A stretch of DNA of 64,000 nucleotides, taken from CAXBBB01 sp963793245 (lineage in GTDB: Bacteria; Bacteroidota; Rhodothermia; Rhodothermales; BA12). The stretch spans positions 372,001 through 436,000 of the forward strand of contig CAWBZG010000004.1 of assembly GCA_963793245.1 (NCBI GenBank). Direction: 5' to 3'. This document shows, piece after piece, positions 21,851 to 30,434 of this stretch (its first letter is position 1; each line of letters starts with the position of its first letter). The notes beneath the pieces were generated by a model. It made no database searches, was not told the DNA's origin, and saw only the letters and a list, made by a program, of their open reading frames with translations. The position numbers and the translations under genes are program-made.

Positions 21851-22333
21851 ATGCCGAACGTCACCATCCGCGTCGTCGACGTGTATCCGTATCGCGAGCG
21901 TGAGGGGCGCGTCGAGTTTCTGGTGCTGCGTCGATCCACTGGGCGCGTCTATGCGGGCGAGTGGCGCATCGTTGGAGGAAAGATCGAGTCGGGCGAGGCG
22001 GCGTGGCAGGCGGCGCTGCGGGAGACGCGCGAGGAGGTCGGGTGTGATCCGTCGCGTTTTTGGGCCGTGCCGAGCGTCAACACGTTCTACGAGTGGCAGC
22101 ACGACCGCGTCAACGTGATCCCGGCGTTCGCCGCCGAACTGGACCGCGATCCGATTCTGAATGAGGAGCACGACGAGTGGGCGTGGTTGTCGCTGGACGA
22201 TGTGATAGAGCGTCTGGCGTGGCCCGAGCAGCGTCGGCTGGCGGAGGTGGTAGCCGAAACGCTGGCGCGTGGCGTGCCCCGTGCATTGGAGATTCGGGCG
22301 TCCGACTGGCCCGGTTCAGCGGACGACGCGTAG
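21851..22333 (+). CDS. NUDIX hydrolase
   Basis: 160 residues with a complete Nudix box: G, E, REXXEEVG in GKIESGEAAWQAALRETREE and the following VG. The metal-binding Glu residues are present. Nudix enzymes hydrolyse nucleoside diphosphates linked to other groups; specificity cannot be predicted here, though the FEYEWQHDR-like TFYEWQHDRVNV resembles dihydroneopterin triphosphate/dATP pyrophosphatase types. ATG at 21851 gives the expected N-terminus. Its last 18 bases overlap the 3' end of the convergent RCC1 gene. Confidence 0.87.
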   Translation: MPNVTIRVVDVYPYREREGRVEFLVLRRSTGRVYAGEWRIVGGKIESGEAAWQAALRETREEVGCDPSRFWAVPSVNTFYEWQHDRVNVIPAFAAELDRDPILNEEHDEWAWLSLDDVIERLAWPEQRRLAEVVAETLARGVPRALEIRASDWPGSADDA

Positions 22334-24178
22334 CGGAGTCGTCGTGACGAAGCGTTCGCCTTGGACGCGCAGCAGGTAGAGTCCGGCGCCCAATCGGGCT
22401 GCGTCGACGTGGAGCGGTTGGGCGCGGTCTGCACTCAGTTCGCTGTCCCAGACCGTGGTGACGGTGCGGCCGAGCAGGTCGATCACGTCGGCGCGGACGT
22501 GCTGGCGAATCGTGACGTGCAGCGTCGTGTGCGAGCCGTCGCGTGCGGGGTTTGGGGAGAAGGCCGTCAGCACGAACCCCGCTCCGTCCAGCCCAACGGC
22601 GACCTCGACGACGGGCGATAGGTGTTCGGAGCCGTCGAGGTCGCGTTGGCGCAGGCGGAAGCGGTGGCGTCCCGGAGCCAATTCGGGCGTCGTCCAGGCG
22701 TAGCGCTGCGCCTCCACTGTCGTTCCGGCTCCGGCGACGGTATGGAGCGGCGTCCAGAGTTGCGGCGTGGGGAGTGCGCTCTCCGTCGCTTCGGCTAGCG
22801 AGGCGTGCTCGACGACGAACCCGGCATTATTCGTTTCCGCTGCCGTTTGCCAGCGCAGCACGACGCGGCTGCCCGATGCGACGCCCTCGAATGAGACCAA
22901 CTCGACCGGAAGTACGTCGGCGCCGATGGGAACAGTGGGCAGTGCGGCCATGTCGCCCGATTGGGCGCCGCGCGTCTGGGTGTCGCCCAGGCCCAGCCGT
23001 CCCTGGGCGCCACTGCCCCAGCAGCGCAGGGTCATGTCGTCGAGGACGGCGCAGGTGTGTGTTGCTCCCGCGTCGAGCGTGAGAACAGGTAAGGGGAGGG
23101 CGAGCGAGGAGAGCAGGTCGGCGCGTTCGCCGGGTTCGTCACCCAAGCGTTGGTCTGTGTCCATGCCCGTCTGACCGAACGAGCCAAGGCCCCAACACGT
23201 CACCGATCCATCGCCGAGTCTGGCGCACGTGTGGTCGCGGCCCGCCGTCAACTCGGCGGCAGGCGACGAAAACTGTATCGGCGGAGCAGCGGCGACTTCG
23301 CCCGGCTCATCGCCGATGATATCCGTCGATCCGTATCCCAACTGACCGAAGAAGCCATCGCCCCAGCAGGAGACGCGCCCGTCGGTCAGCAGGGCGCACG
23401 TGTGGCCGAACCCGGCGACTACCGCGCGCGCTGGCGGAATGGGGATGGCGACGAGCGTGGCGACTTCGTCAGGGGCATCGCCTATCGCCTGATTGCTTCC
23501 TCGCCCCAGTTGACCGAACGAATCCAGCCCCCAGCACTTTACCGTCGCATCGTCGAGTAGTGCGCAGGTGTGATAGGCTCCGGCGACGACTGCGGTTGCT
23601 GGTCGGCCCAGCGGCAGGTCGGAGAGGGCGGCTATTTCACCCGGCGCGTCGCCCAGCGCAGTTGTCGATCCTGTTCCGGTCTGTCCGAACGTGCCGCTGC
23701 CCCAGCATCGAACGCCGCCTGCCGACGTGAGCGCGCACGTGTGGCGAAAGCCCGCCGTGATGCGCGAAGCCGTCGTTCCTAGCGCTACGTCCGGCAGTCC
23801 GTCGAGGTCGTCCGATGCCGTTCCGCGCGTCTGGGTGTCGCCTTGACCCAACTTGCCGTCCGCTCCGTCGCCCCAGCAGCGGATGCCGCCGTCCTGCCGC
23901 AGGGCGCACGTGTGGAAGCCGCCTGCTTCGATCTGGGCGACCGGCCCGCCGACCTCTAGCGCTTCGATCGTCAGCAGTTCGTCCTGCTCGTCGCCGACGG
24001 CCGTGCGAGAGCCTGCGGCGGCTTGTCCGACGTCGTTGGCACCCCAGCAGCGGACGGTGTTGTCTGCCAGCAGCGCGCACGTGTGGGCTTGACCCAACGT
24101 CACCTGCGCCTGGGTGAACTCTGGCGCAGCGGCGAGGAGTAGGACGAGGACGAAACTGGTGGCGCGTAGGGAAATCAT
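22316..24178 (-). CDS. Secreted seven-bladed RCC1-repeat protein with T9SS sorting domain
   Basis: 620 residues. A signal peptide ends near FTQAQ, then seven RCC1-type repeats follow, each with HTCA.L...V.CWG and most with GD.PGE or GDTQTRG loops: the number needed to close a seven-bladed beta propeller (about residues 25-410). A beta-sandwich linker follows (VELVSFEGVASGSRVVLRWQ), then a T9SS type A sorting domain (FSPNPARDGSHTTL, DLLGRTVTTV, GLYLLRV). It is predicted to be exported to the surface, probably for binding or adhesion. Each blade carries two Cys, 14 in the propeller. Bacterial RCC1 proteins have few assigned functions. Confidence 0.85.
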   Translation of the reverse strand: MISLRATSFVLVLLLAAAPEFTQAQVTLGQAHTCALLADNTVRCWGANDVGQAAAGSRTAVGDEQDELLTIEALEVGGPVAQIEAGGFHTCALRQDGGIRCWGDGADGKLGQGDTQTRGTASDDLDGLPDVALGTTASRITAGFRHTCALTSAGGVRCWGSGTFGQTGTGSTTALGDAPGEIAALSDLPLGRPATAVVAGAYHTCALLDDATVKCWGLDSFGQLGRGSNQAIGDAPDEVATLVAIPIPPARAVVAGFGHTCALLTDGRVSCWGDGFFGQLGYGSTDIIGDEPGEVAAAPPIQFSSPAAELTAGRDHTCARLGDGSVTCWGLGSFGQTGMDTDQRLGDEPGERADLLSSLALPLPVLTLDAGATHTCAVLDDMTLRCWGSGAQGRLGLGDTQTRGAQSGDMAALPTVPIGADVLPVELVSFEGVASGSRVVLRWQTAAETNNAGFVVEHASLAEATESALPTPQLWTPLHTVAGAGTTVEAQRYAWTTPELAPGRHRFRLRQRDLDGSEHLSPVVEVAVGLDGAGFVLTAFSPNPARDGSHTTLHVTIRQHVRADVIDLLGRTVTTVWDSELSADRAQPLHVDAARLGAGLYLLRVQGERFVTTTPLRVVR

Positions 24179-24375
24179 CTAGGCAATACAATAGCAGTCT
24201 GCCGCGAATGGGCGGCCAAAACAAACAGTGCGCGAAAGAGGAATAGCGCTCGGGCTAAACTACACAGTCACTAAGGCTTGTGCATCGTTGCCCGTTCGAC
24301 CTGGTGTTCGCCTGTCGTATCGGCGTGGACCTGCCCGCGCGCGGCAGCGTTGACGCCCGTTCTCACCTCGACTGT

Positions 24376-26172
24376 ATGGGTTCTCTCGGCTGGCTCAACG
24401 GCTACATCGCGCGCTACAAGCGACTGTTCGTGCTCGGCCTGTTGTTCGCTACGTTGGCGGCGGCGTTTTCCGTAACGGTGCCGGTCATCGTGCGCCAGGT
24501 CGTCGACGCCGTTCCGCGTTTCGTGGCACTGTTCAACCTGCACGGAGAGCCGGTCCGACCCATGCTGTGGGACCACATGTTCACCTCGCTGCTCTTCTAC
24601 GCGGGCGTGATCCTGGCGCTGGCGCTCCTGAGCGGCCTGTTCACGTTCTTGATGCGGCAGACCATCGTCGTCGCGAGTCGCCACATCGAGCACGATCTGC
24701 GCGAGACGTTGTACGAGCACCTGCAAAAGCTGCCCCAGTCGTTTTACCAGTCGCTCTCGACCGGCGACGTGATGACGCGCGCTACGTCTGACATCGAACA
24801 GGTGCGCCGCTACTCGGGACCGGCGTTCATGTACATGGCGAGCGCAATCACGCGTGTGGCGCTGGCGCTGTCGTTCATGTTCGTCATCTCGCCGACGTTG
24901 GCGTGGTGGGCGCTCGCTCCGATGCCGCTGCTGGCCGTCACCGTCTATTTCGTGGCGCGGATGGAGTTCAGCCGGTCGCAGGCGATCCAGAAGCAGTATT
25001 CGTCGCTGACGAGCCGGGTGCAGGAGACGCTGGCAGGAATCCGCGTCGTCAAGGCGTATGCGCGGCAGCGAGCCGAGGGCGATACGTTTGCTCAGGAAAG
25101 CCTCCTGCTCAAGCAGCGCAACCTTTCGCTGGCGCTCGTCAGTTCGGCGTGGCGACCGGTCTTCATGGTGCTGATCGGCATCTCAACGATCTTGGTCGTG
25201 TGGCAGGGTGGACGGCTGGTGACGCAAGGCGTGATCTCGGTTGGCAATATCGCCGAGTTCATCATCTACGTGGCCCTGATGACGTGGCCGGTCGCCTCGC
25301 TGGGCTTCATCATCTCGATGGTTCAGCGCGCTGCGGCGTCGATGGACCGACTGGCGACGATCCTGGGGACCGAACCCGCCATCCGCGATACCGAAGCGAC
25401 CGACACGAGCATTCAGCAGGTCGACGGCGCCATCGCGTTTGATGGTGTCAGCTACGCCTACGCCGGTCCGGGCGACGACGTGCTGCGGGACGTTTCGTTC
25501 GATCTGAAACCCGGTCAGATGCTGGGCATCGTCGGACGCACCGGCAGCGGCAAGACGACGCTCGTCCGCATGATTCCGCGCCTGCTCGACCCAACGCGCG
25601 GTAGCGTCCAAGTCGACGGTAACGACGTGACCACGATTCCGCTCGACACGTTGCGCGAGAGCATCGGCTACGTGCCCCAGGACGTGTTCTTGTTCTCGGA
25701 CACCATCGCCGACAACATCGCGTTCGGTGCCATGGACGCCAGCCGCAGCGACGTAGAGGAGGCCACGCGAGAAGCCGATCTGCTCGACAACATCGAAGGC
25801 TTCCCCGACGGCTTCGAGACGTTCGTCGGCGAGCGCGGCATCACGCTCTCGGGCGGACAGAAGCAGCGGACGGCCATCGCGAGGGCACTCGTCCGCAACC
25901 CGCGCATCCTGATCTTTGACGACGCACTCTCGGCCGTCGACACCAATACCGAGCGCCGCATCCTGGGCAACCTCAAAGCGCGCGTCGGCGGGCAGACGCT
26001 GGTCGTCGTCAGCCATCGGATCAGCGCGGTCCAGGACGCGGATTTGATTCTCGTCCTCGAAGACGGACGCGTCGCCGAGCGGGGGACGCATGATGAGTTG
26101 GTCGAGGTCGACGGCATCTACGCCGAGATGCACTCGAAGCAGTTGCTGCAACAGGAAATCGAAGCGCTGTGA
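24376..26172 (+). CDS. Heterodimeric ABC exporter, subunit with degenerate catalytic site
   Basis: 598-residue half-transporter (membrane domain plus ATPase). The membrane region at about residues 10-310 has six predicted helices. The ATPase has Walker A GRTGSGKTTL, Q-loop PQDVFLF, intact signature LSGGQ, and Walker B LIFDDALSAVD, where the catalytic Glu is Asp. That change marks the degenerate-site subunit of heterodimers such as BmrC/D or TM287/288. ATG at 24376 (MGSLGWLNGYI) starts the first amphipathic helix; the frame upstream is not convincing. It overlaps rnz by 4 bp (GTGA). It probably exports lipids or drugs together with the subunit at 27139. Confidence 0.9.
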   Translation: MGSLGWLNGYIARYKRLFVLGLLFATLAAAFSVTVPVIVRQVVDAVPRFVALFNLHGEPVRPMLWDHMFTSLLFYAGVILALALLSGLFTFLMRQTIVVASRHIEHDLRETLYEHLQKLPQSFYQSLSTGDVMTRATSDIEQVRRYSGPAFMYMASAITRVALALSFMFVISPTLAWWALAPMPLLAVTVYFVARMEFSRSQAIQKQYSSLTSRVQETLAGIRVVKAYARQRAEGDTFAQESLLLKQRNLSLALVSSAWRPVFMVLIGISTILVVWQGGRLVTQGVISVGNIAEFIIYVALMTWPVASLGFIISMVQRAAASMDRLATILGTEPAIRDTEATDTSIQQVDGAIAFDGVSYAYAGPGDDVLRDVSFDLKPGQMLGIVGRTGSGKTTLVRMIPRLLDPTRGSVQVDGNDVTTIPLDTLRESIGYVPQDVFLFSDTIADNIAFGAMDASRSDVEEATREADLLDNIEGFPDGFETFVGERGITLSGGQKQRTAIARALVRNPRILIFDDALSAVDTNTERRILGNLKARVGGQTLVVVSHRISAVQDADLILVLEDGRVAERGTHDELVEVDGIYAEMHSKQLLQQEIEAL

Positions 26173-27137
26173 GTCGAGCCGACGCCCAACCGCTGGGCGA
26201 CGTGTCCCTCGTCCCGCTGGGCACGAGCGCGGCAATACCTGCACACGGTCGCCACCTGACAGCACACGCGCTCGATCTGGGGCACACGTGGATTCTGTTC
26301 GACTGCGGCGAGGGCGCGCAGTACCAGATCATGAAGACCGATCTGCGCCCGTCGCGCCTGTCGACGATCTGCATTACGCACCTGCACGGCGATCACGTGT
26401 TCGGTCTGCCCGGACTGCTCACGTCGCTGAGCATGGCCGGTCGCGAAGAGCCGCTGACGATTATCGGTCCCGAAGGTCTGTTCGCTCCGCTGATGTCGTG
26501 GCCCGGCGTGCAGGGGACCAGCTTCCAAGTCGTCCCCGTCCCCATCGCCGACGATCTGTCGCACGCCGTCGTGCTCGAAACCCATGCGTACCAGATCGAA
26601 GCACGACCGCTCGATCACCGCGTGTTCTGCGCCGGATACCGATGGCAGGAGAAGCCGGGCGTCGGCAACCTCAATGTTGAGAAGGCGCGCGCGTTGGGCG
26701 TGACGGACTGGCGAGACTATCGGCGGTTGAAAGCGGGCGAATCGGTCCAGGCCGACGGGCGGACGATCTACCCAGACGACGTGCTGACATCGCCACCGCC
26801 GCCGCGCTCCCTCGCGTTCGTGACCGACACCGCGCCGTGCGACGGCGGACGGCTGCTTTCTCAAGAGGCGTCGCTCGTCGTCCACGACAGCACGTTTACC
26901 TCTGAGCACCAAGCGCGCGCTGCGCAGACGGGGCATAGCACGTCGGCCCAAGCCGCCCAAGTCGCCCGAGACGCCGACGCTCACGCGCTGCTGCTGACGC
27001 ATTTCTCAGCGCGCTACGAAACGACGCACGAACTGGAAGCCGAGGCGCGCGAAGTATTCGGTGTGTCGACGGCGGCAACGGAACTGAGTCCGATGCGTTT
27101 GGAACGTCCGGCGCATTCTCGCCCCGACACCGACTGA
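26169..27137 (+). CDS. rnz: Ribonuclease Z
   Basis: 322-residue metallo-beta-lactamase-fold endonuclease that trims the 3' ends of tRNA precursors. It has LVPLGTSAAIP near the start, ILFDCGEGAQYQ, the zinc motif ITHLHGDHVFGLPGL, the exosite region near residues 130-170, SLAFVTDTAPC, DSTFTSE and LLTHFSARY, all as in RNase Z. It starts with GTG overlapping the upstream ABC gene stop by 4 bp; the second ABC gene starts one base after its TGA. A tRNA-processing enzyme thus sits translationally coupled inside a two-gene exporter operon. No tRNA gene is adjacent. Confidence 0.92.
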   Translation: MSRADAQPLGDVSLVPLGTSAAIPAHGRHLTAHALDLGHTWILFDCGEGAQYQIMKTDLRPSRLSTICITHLHGDHVFGLPGLLTSLSMAGREEPLTIIGPEGLFAPLMSWPGVQGTSFQVVPVPIADDLSHAVVLETHAYQIEARPLDHRVFCAGYRWQEKPGVGNLNVEKARALGVTDWRDYRRLKAGESVQADGRTIYPDDVLTSPPPPRSLAFVTDTAPCDGGRLLSQEASLVVHDSTFTSEHQARAAQTGHSTSAQAAQVARDADAHALLLTHFSARYETTHELEAEAREVFGVSTAATELSPMRLERPAHSRPDTD

Positions 27138-27138
27138 T

Positions 27139-29139
27139 TTGGCGAACTCCCCGACCCCAACCGGCGCTTCCGACGAGGAGCCTTCCGACGCTCCACGCGC
27201 CGACTCGACCACCGGCACCACCAGCGCCGAGCCGCGCGCAGCCCAGCCACCCGACTCAGGTCAGTCGCCCGATGCGGCGGCCACTCCCAAGCGGCGGACG
27301 GGGATGCAGGAAGACACGCGCGCCCAAGGCTTCGACAGCCACCTGTTTCGGCGCATCGTGTCGTACCTCGCTCCCTACAAAGGCTGGGTCGTGCTGGCGC
27401 TTGTGCTCGTTATCGGAACGGCGCTGCTCGGCCCACTGCGACCCAAACTGATCGGCGAGGGCATCGACAGCTACATCGTGACGGGCGATCTGGACGGCTT
27501 GGGACGCTTGATCGTCGTCCTGTTCGGCGTGCTGATCTTGGAAGGCTTCCTCTCGTTTGCGGGCGGCTATCTGACGCAGTGGATCGGCCAGAACGCAATC
27601 CTCGACATGCGGACGCGTGTGTTCGATCACATCGTGCGCCAGCCACTGCGCTTCTTCGATGGGCAACCTATCGGCAGACTCATCACGCGGACCACGAGCG
27701 ATGTTGAGAGCCTGTCGGACGTGCTATCCCAAGGCGTCGTCACGATTCTGGGCGATCTGGGGCGGCTGTTCTTCATCGGCTACTTCATGTTCTCGGACAG
27801 CGTGACGCTCGCGCTGGTGTCGCTGAGTGTGATGCCGTTCATGGTGTGGGCGACGATGACGTTTCGCAAAAAGGTGCGCGTGCAATACCGCGAGACCCGC
27901 AAGCACGTCGCCCGGCTCAACGCGTTCATGCAGGAGCACGTGACCGGCATGGGCGTCGTCCAACTGTTCGGACGTGAGCGCGAGGAGTCGCGTCGGTTTG
28001 GCGAGATCAACGACGACAACCGCGTCGCGCAGATCAAGACGATTTTCTATTTCGCACTCTTCTGGCCCGCCGTCGAGATCCTGTCGGCTGTCGCGCTGGG
28101 CTTGGTGCTGTGGACAGGCGGCCTGCTTGCGCTGGGCGAGGGCGTCACACTTGGCGTCTTGGTCGCGTTCACGCTCTACGTCCGCCAGTTCTTCGAGCCG
28201 ATCCGCAACCTGTCGGATCAGTACAACACGCTCCAATCGGCGATGGCCGGAGCCGAGCGCATCTTCGGCGTGCTCGACACCGACGACACGATGGTCGAGC
28301 CTGCCCAGCCGCACCAGTCGCAGCCGTTTCGCGGCGAAATCGCGTTTGAAAACGTCTGGTTCACGTACGACCGTGACTTGGCCGAGGGCGAGGAGCCGAA
28401 CTGGATTCTCAAGGGCGTCAGCTTTACGGTCGCACCCGGAGCGAGCGCGGCGTTCGTCGGGGCGACCGGAGCCGGAAAGAGCACGATCATCAGCCTGCTT
28501 CTGCGCTTCTACGATGTGCAAAAGGGCAGCGTCAAAGTCGACGGCGTCGACGTGCGCGACTATGCGCTGGACGATCTGCGCCGCTACATCGGTCTCGTCT
28601 TGCAGGACGTCTTCCTGTTTTCGGGATCGGTCGAGCGCAACATCGCCCTGGGTGACGACGTGCCGCGCGAACGCGTCGAGGCCGCTGCCAAACTCATCGG
28701 TGCCGACACGTTCATCGAACGGCTGCCTGACGGCTACGACCAGGACGTGCGCGAGAGGGGGTCGAGTCTGTCGCACGGACAGCGGCAACTGCTGTCGTTC
28801 GCTAGGGCCATCGTCTACGATCCCGCCGTCTTGGTACTCGACGAAGCCACGAGCAGCGTGGATACCGAGACCGAGGAGATGGTGCAGAAAGCGCTCGAAA
28901 CGCTGCTCGAAGGCCGCACGTCACTGGTCGTCGCGCACCGATTGTCGACGATCCAGCACTCGGATCAGATCCTCGTCATGCACCGAGGCGAGATCCGCGA
29001 ACGCGGCACGCATCAGGAACTGCTCGCCCAAGCCGGACTCTACCGCCGCCTCTACGAACTCCAATACCGCGACCAGGAGCGCGGCGACGGTCGGCTGGGA
29101 CCGGCTCCGATAGTGGAGGAGAAGCGGCAACCCGAGTGA
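27139..29139 (+). CDS. Heterodimeric ABC exporter, subunit with canonical ATPase Walker B
   Basis: 666 residues, starting at TTG directly after rnz. The first ~60 residues are low-complexity (Asp, Ser, Thr, Pro, Gln-rich), probably disordered and unlike the partner. Then six predicted helices (about 75-370) and the ATPase: Walker A GATGAGKST, Q-loop LQDVFLF, signature LSHGQ (second Gly replaced by His) and Walker B VLDEATSSVD with the catalytic Glu. In a heterodimer, this degenerate signature faces the degenerate Walker B (Asp) of the partner at 24376, and its good Walker B faces the partner's LSGGQ: one active and one inactive site. Confidence 0.9.
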   Translation: MANSPTPTGASDEEPSDAPRADSTTGTTSAEPRAAQPPDSGQSPDAAATPKRRTGMQEDTRAQGFDSHLFRRIVSYLAPYKGWVVLALVLVIGTALLGPLRPKLIGEGIDSYIVTGDLDGLGRLIVVLFGVLILEGFLSFAGGYLTQWIGQNAILDMRTRVFDHIVRQPLRFFDGQPIGRLITRTTSDVESLSDVLSQGVVTILGDLGRLFFIGYFMFSDSVTLALVSLSVMPFMVWATMTFRKKVRVQYRETRKHVARLNAFMQEHVTGMGVVQLFGREREESRRFGEINDDNRVAQIKTIFYFALFWPAVEILSAVALGLVLWTGGLLALGEGVTLGVLVAFTLYVRQFFEPIRNLSDQYNTLQSAMAGAERIFGVLDTDDTMVEPAQPHQSQPFRGEIAFENVWFTYDRDLAEGEEPNWILKGVSFTVAPGASAAFVGATGAGKSTIISLLLRFYDVQKGSVKVDGVDVRDYALDDLRRYIGLVLQDVFLFSGSVERNIALGDDVPRERVEAAAKLIGADTFIERLPDGYDQDVRERGSSLSHGQRQLLSFARAIVYDPAVLVLDEATSSVDTETEEMVQKALETLLEGRTSLVVAHRLSTIQHSDQILVMHRGEIRERGTHQELLAQAGLYRRLYELQYRDQERGDGRLGPAPIVEEKRQPE

Positions 29140-29243
29140 GCAGGCGGGGCAGTGGTGACGATGCGTGTTTGAATACGAACCCGCGCCAATGAATGTGGAA
29201 GCCCGCATGTAGTGTGAGGTGGGCGTTCCTTCGCCCGCGCCGG

Positions 29244-29270
29244 TTGCGCTCGTAACCTGCCCCTAATTTG
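29244..29270 (+). promoter_or_regulatory. Promoter-like boxes upstream of the BNR lipoprotein
   Basis: TTG at 29244-29246, 17 bp, then TAATTTG at 29264-29270, 23 bp before the ATG at 29294. It resembles the Bacteroidota TTTG/TAnnTTTG promoter with one base missing in the box. Confidence 0.4.
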
Positions 29271-29293
29271 GCGACGAACTCACCCTCGCCGCC

Positions 29294-30361
29294 ATGCTCC
29301 GTCTTGCCTTTCTCGTCGCCTTCCTGCTCGCCGGGTGTGCGCGTCCTCCCGTTGCGCCGATGTCAGACGCTCAGCCGTCGATCACGCTCGATACGTTGGC
29401 GACGGACGCGCTGTGGATCGGGCTGTCGGTCACGGCCCAAGGCGACGCGTGGATGGGTGGTACGGGCGGAGCGGCGGCGTTCCGCCCGTCGGGTGGAAGC
29501 TGGCGCGTGATGCAGGTGCCGGACGCCGATACGCTTCAGTTTCGCGACACGCACGCCTTCTCACCGAGCGAAGCGGTCATGCTCAGCATCGGTAACGGTT
29601 CGGTCTCGCGCGTCTTTCGGACGACCGACGGCGGCGCTTCGTGGCGGGCGACGTGGACGAACGCTGATCCCAATGCCTTCTACGACTGCTTTGCCTTCTG
29701 GCCGGATCGTCCTGGAACCGGCTTCGCGTTTTCGGACGCGCTGGCCCAAGGCGACGGATTCGCGATGCCCATCGTTCGCACGACAGATCGCGGGCAATCG
29801 TGGGCGCGCGTCGACCCGTCGCGTGTTCCTCCTGCGCGTGAGGGCGAAGGCGGATATGCGTCGAGCGGAGCGTGCGCTGTCGCCGGAGCCGGCGGCGAGG
29901 GCTGGATCGTGACCAATGGCGGCCCAGGCGAGGGCGACGACGACCGCATCATCGCTACGACGGACTATGGGCAGACGTGGACTGCTCGCGACGTGCCCAT
30001 CGGCTCGACCGAAGGCGGCGTCGGGCTGTCGACGGCGGCGTGGACGGACGGGTTTCGTTTTGCCGGATTGCTCGGCGCTGTCGACTCCACGGTCGTGTTG
30101 CGCTCGGACGATGGCGGTTTTAGTTGGGAGCGGCTGTCGGGCGTCGGCGTGGGGCAGGTGTATGGGCTGGCGGCGTACGACTCGGGCGGGCGGACCTACG
30201 TGGCGGCGACGGGACCAGGCGGTCTATCCGTTTCGAGCGATGGCGGTGACACGTGGCGCGTGCTGACCGACGCGGAATTATGGACCCTCGCAGCCCACCC
30301 CGATGGCGGGTTTCTAGCAGCAGGGCGGGGCGGTATCGTCGCTCGGGTACGGATGCCGTAA
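29294..30361 (+). CDS. BNR/Asp-box repeat lipoprotein
   Basis: 355 residues with a lipoprotein signal (FLVAFLLAGCARP; Cys near residue 15). The rest is a beta propeller with Asp-box repeats of the S/T-x-D-x-G-x-T/S-W type: TTDGGASW, TTDRGQSW, TTDYGQTW, SDDGGFSW and SSDGGDTW. This architecture is shared by sialidases and Ycf48-like assembly factors, but no sialidase catalytic residues are evident. It is probably a periplasm- or surface-facing binding protein. It stands alone between the ABC exporter and a sensor kinase. Confidence 0.8.
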   Translation: MLRLAFLVAFLLAGCARPPVAPMSDAQPSITLDTLATDALWIGLSVTAQGDAWMGGTGGAAAFRPSGGSWRVMQVPDADTLQFRDTHAFSPSEAVMLSIGNGSVSRVFRTTDGGASWRATWTNADPNAFYDCFAFWPDRPGTGFAFSDALAQGDGFAMPIVRTTDRGQSWARVDPSRVPPAREGEGGYASSGACAVAGAGGEGWIVTNGGPGEGDDDRIIATTDYGQTWTARDVPIGSTEGGVGLSTAAWTDGFRFAGLLGAVDSTVVLRSDDGGFSWERLSGVGVGQVYGLAAYDSGGRTYVAATGPGGLSVSSDGGDTWRVLTDAELWTLAAHPDGGFLAAGRGGIVARVRMP

Positions 30362-30400
30362 TAGCGACACTTACGAGTGCTCCCCGTAGAGAAAAGGACC

Positions 30401-30407
30401 TAATTTC
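30401..30407 (+). promoter_or_regulatory. Promoter-like box upstream of the second PAS kinase
   Basis: TAATTTC resembles TAnnTTTG and lies 27 bp before the TTG start at 30435. Weak on its own. Confidence 0.25.
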
Positions 30408-30434
30408 TTAAGCCGTCTCCACCGCTGTACCGAT

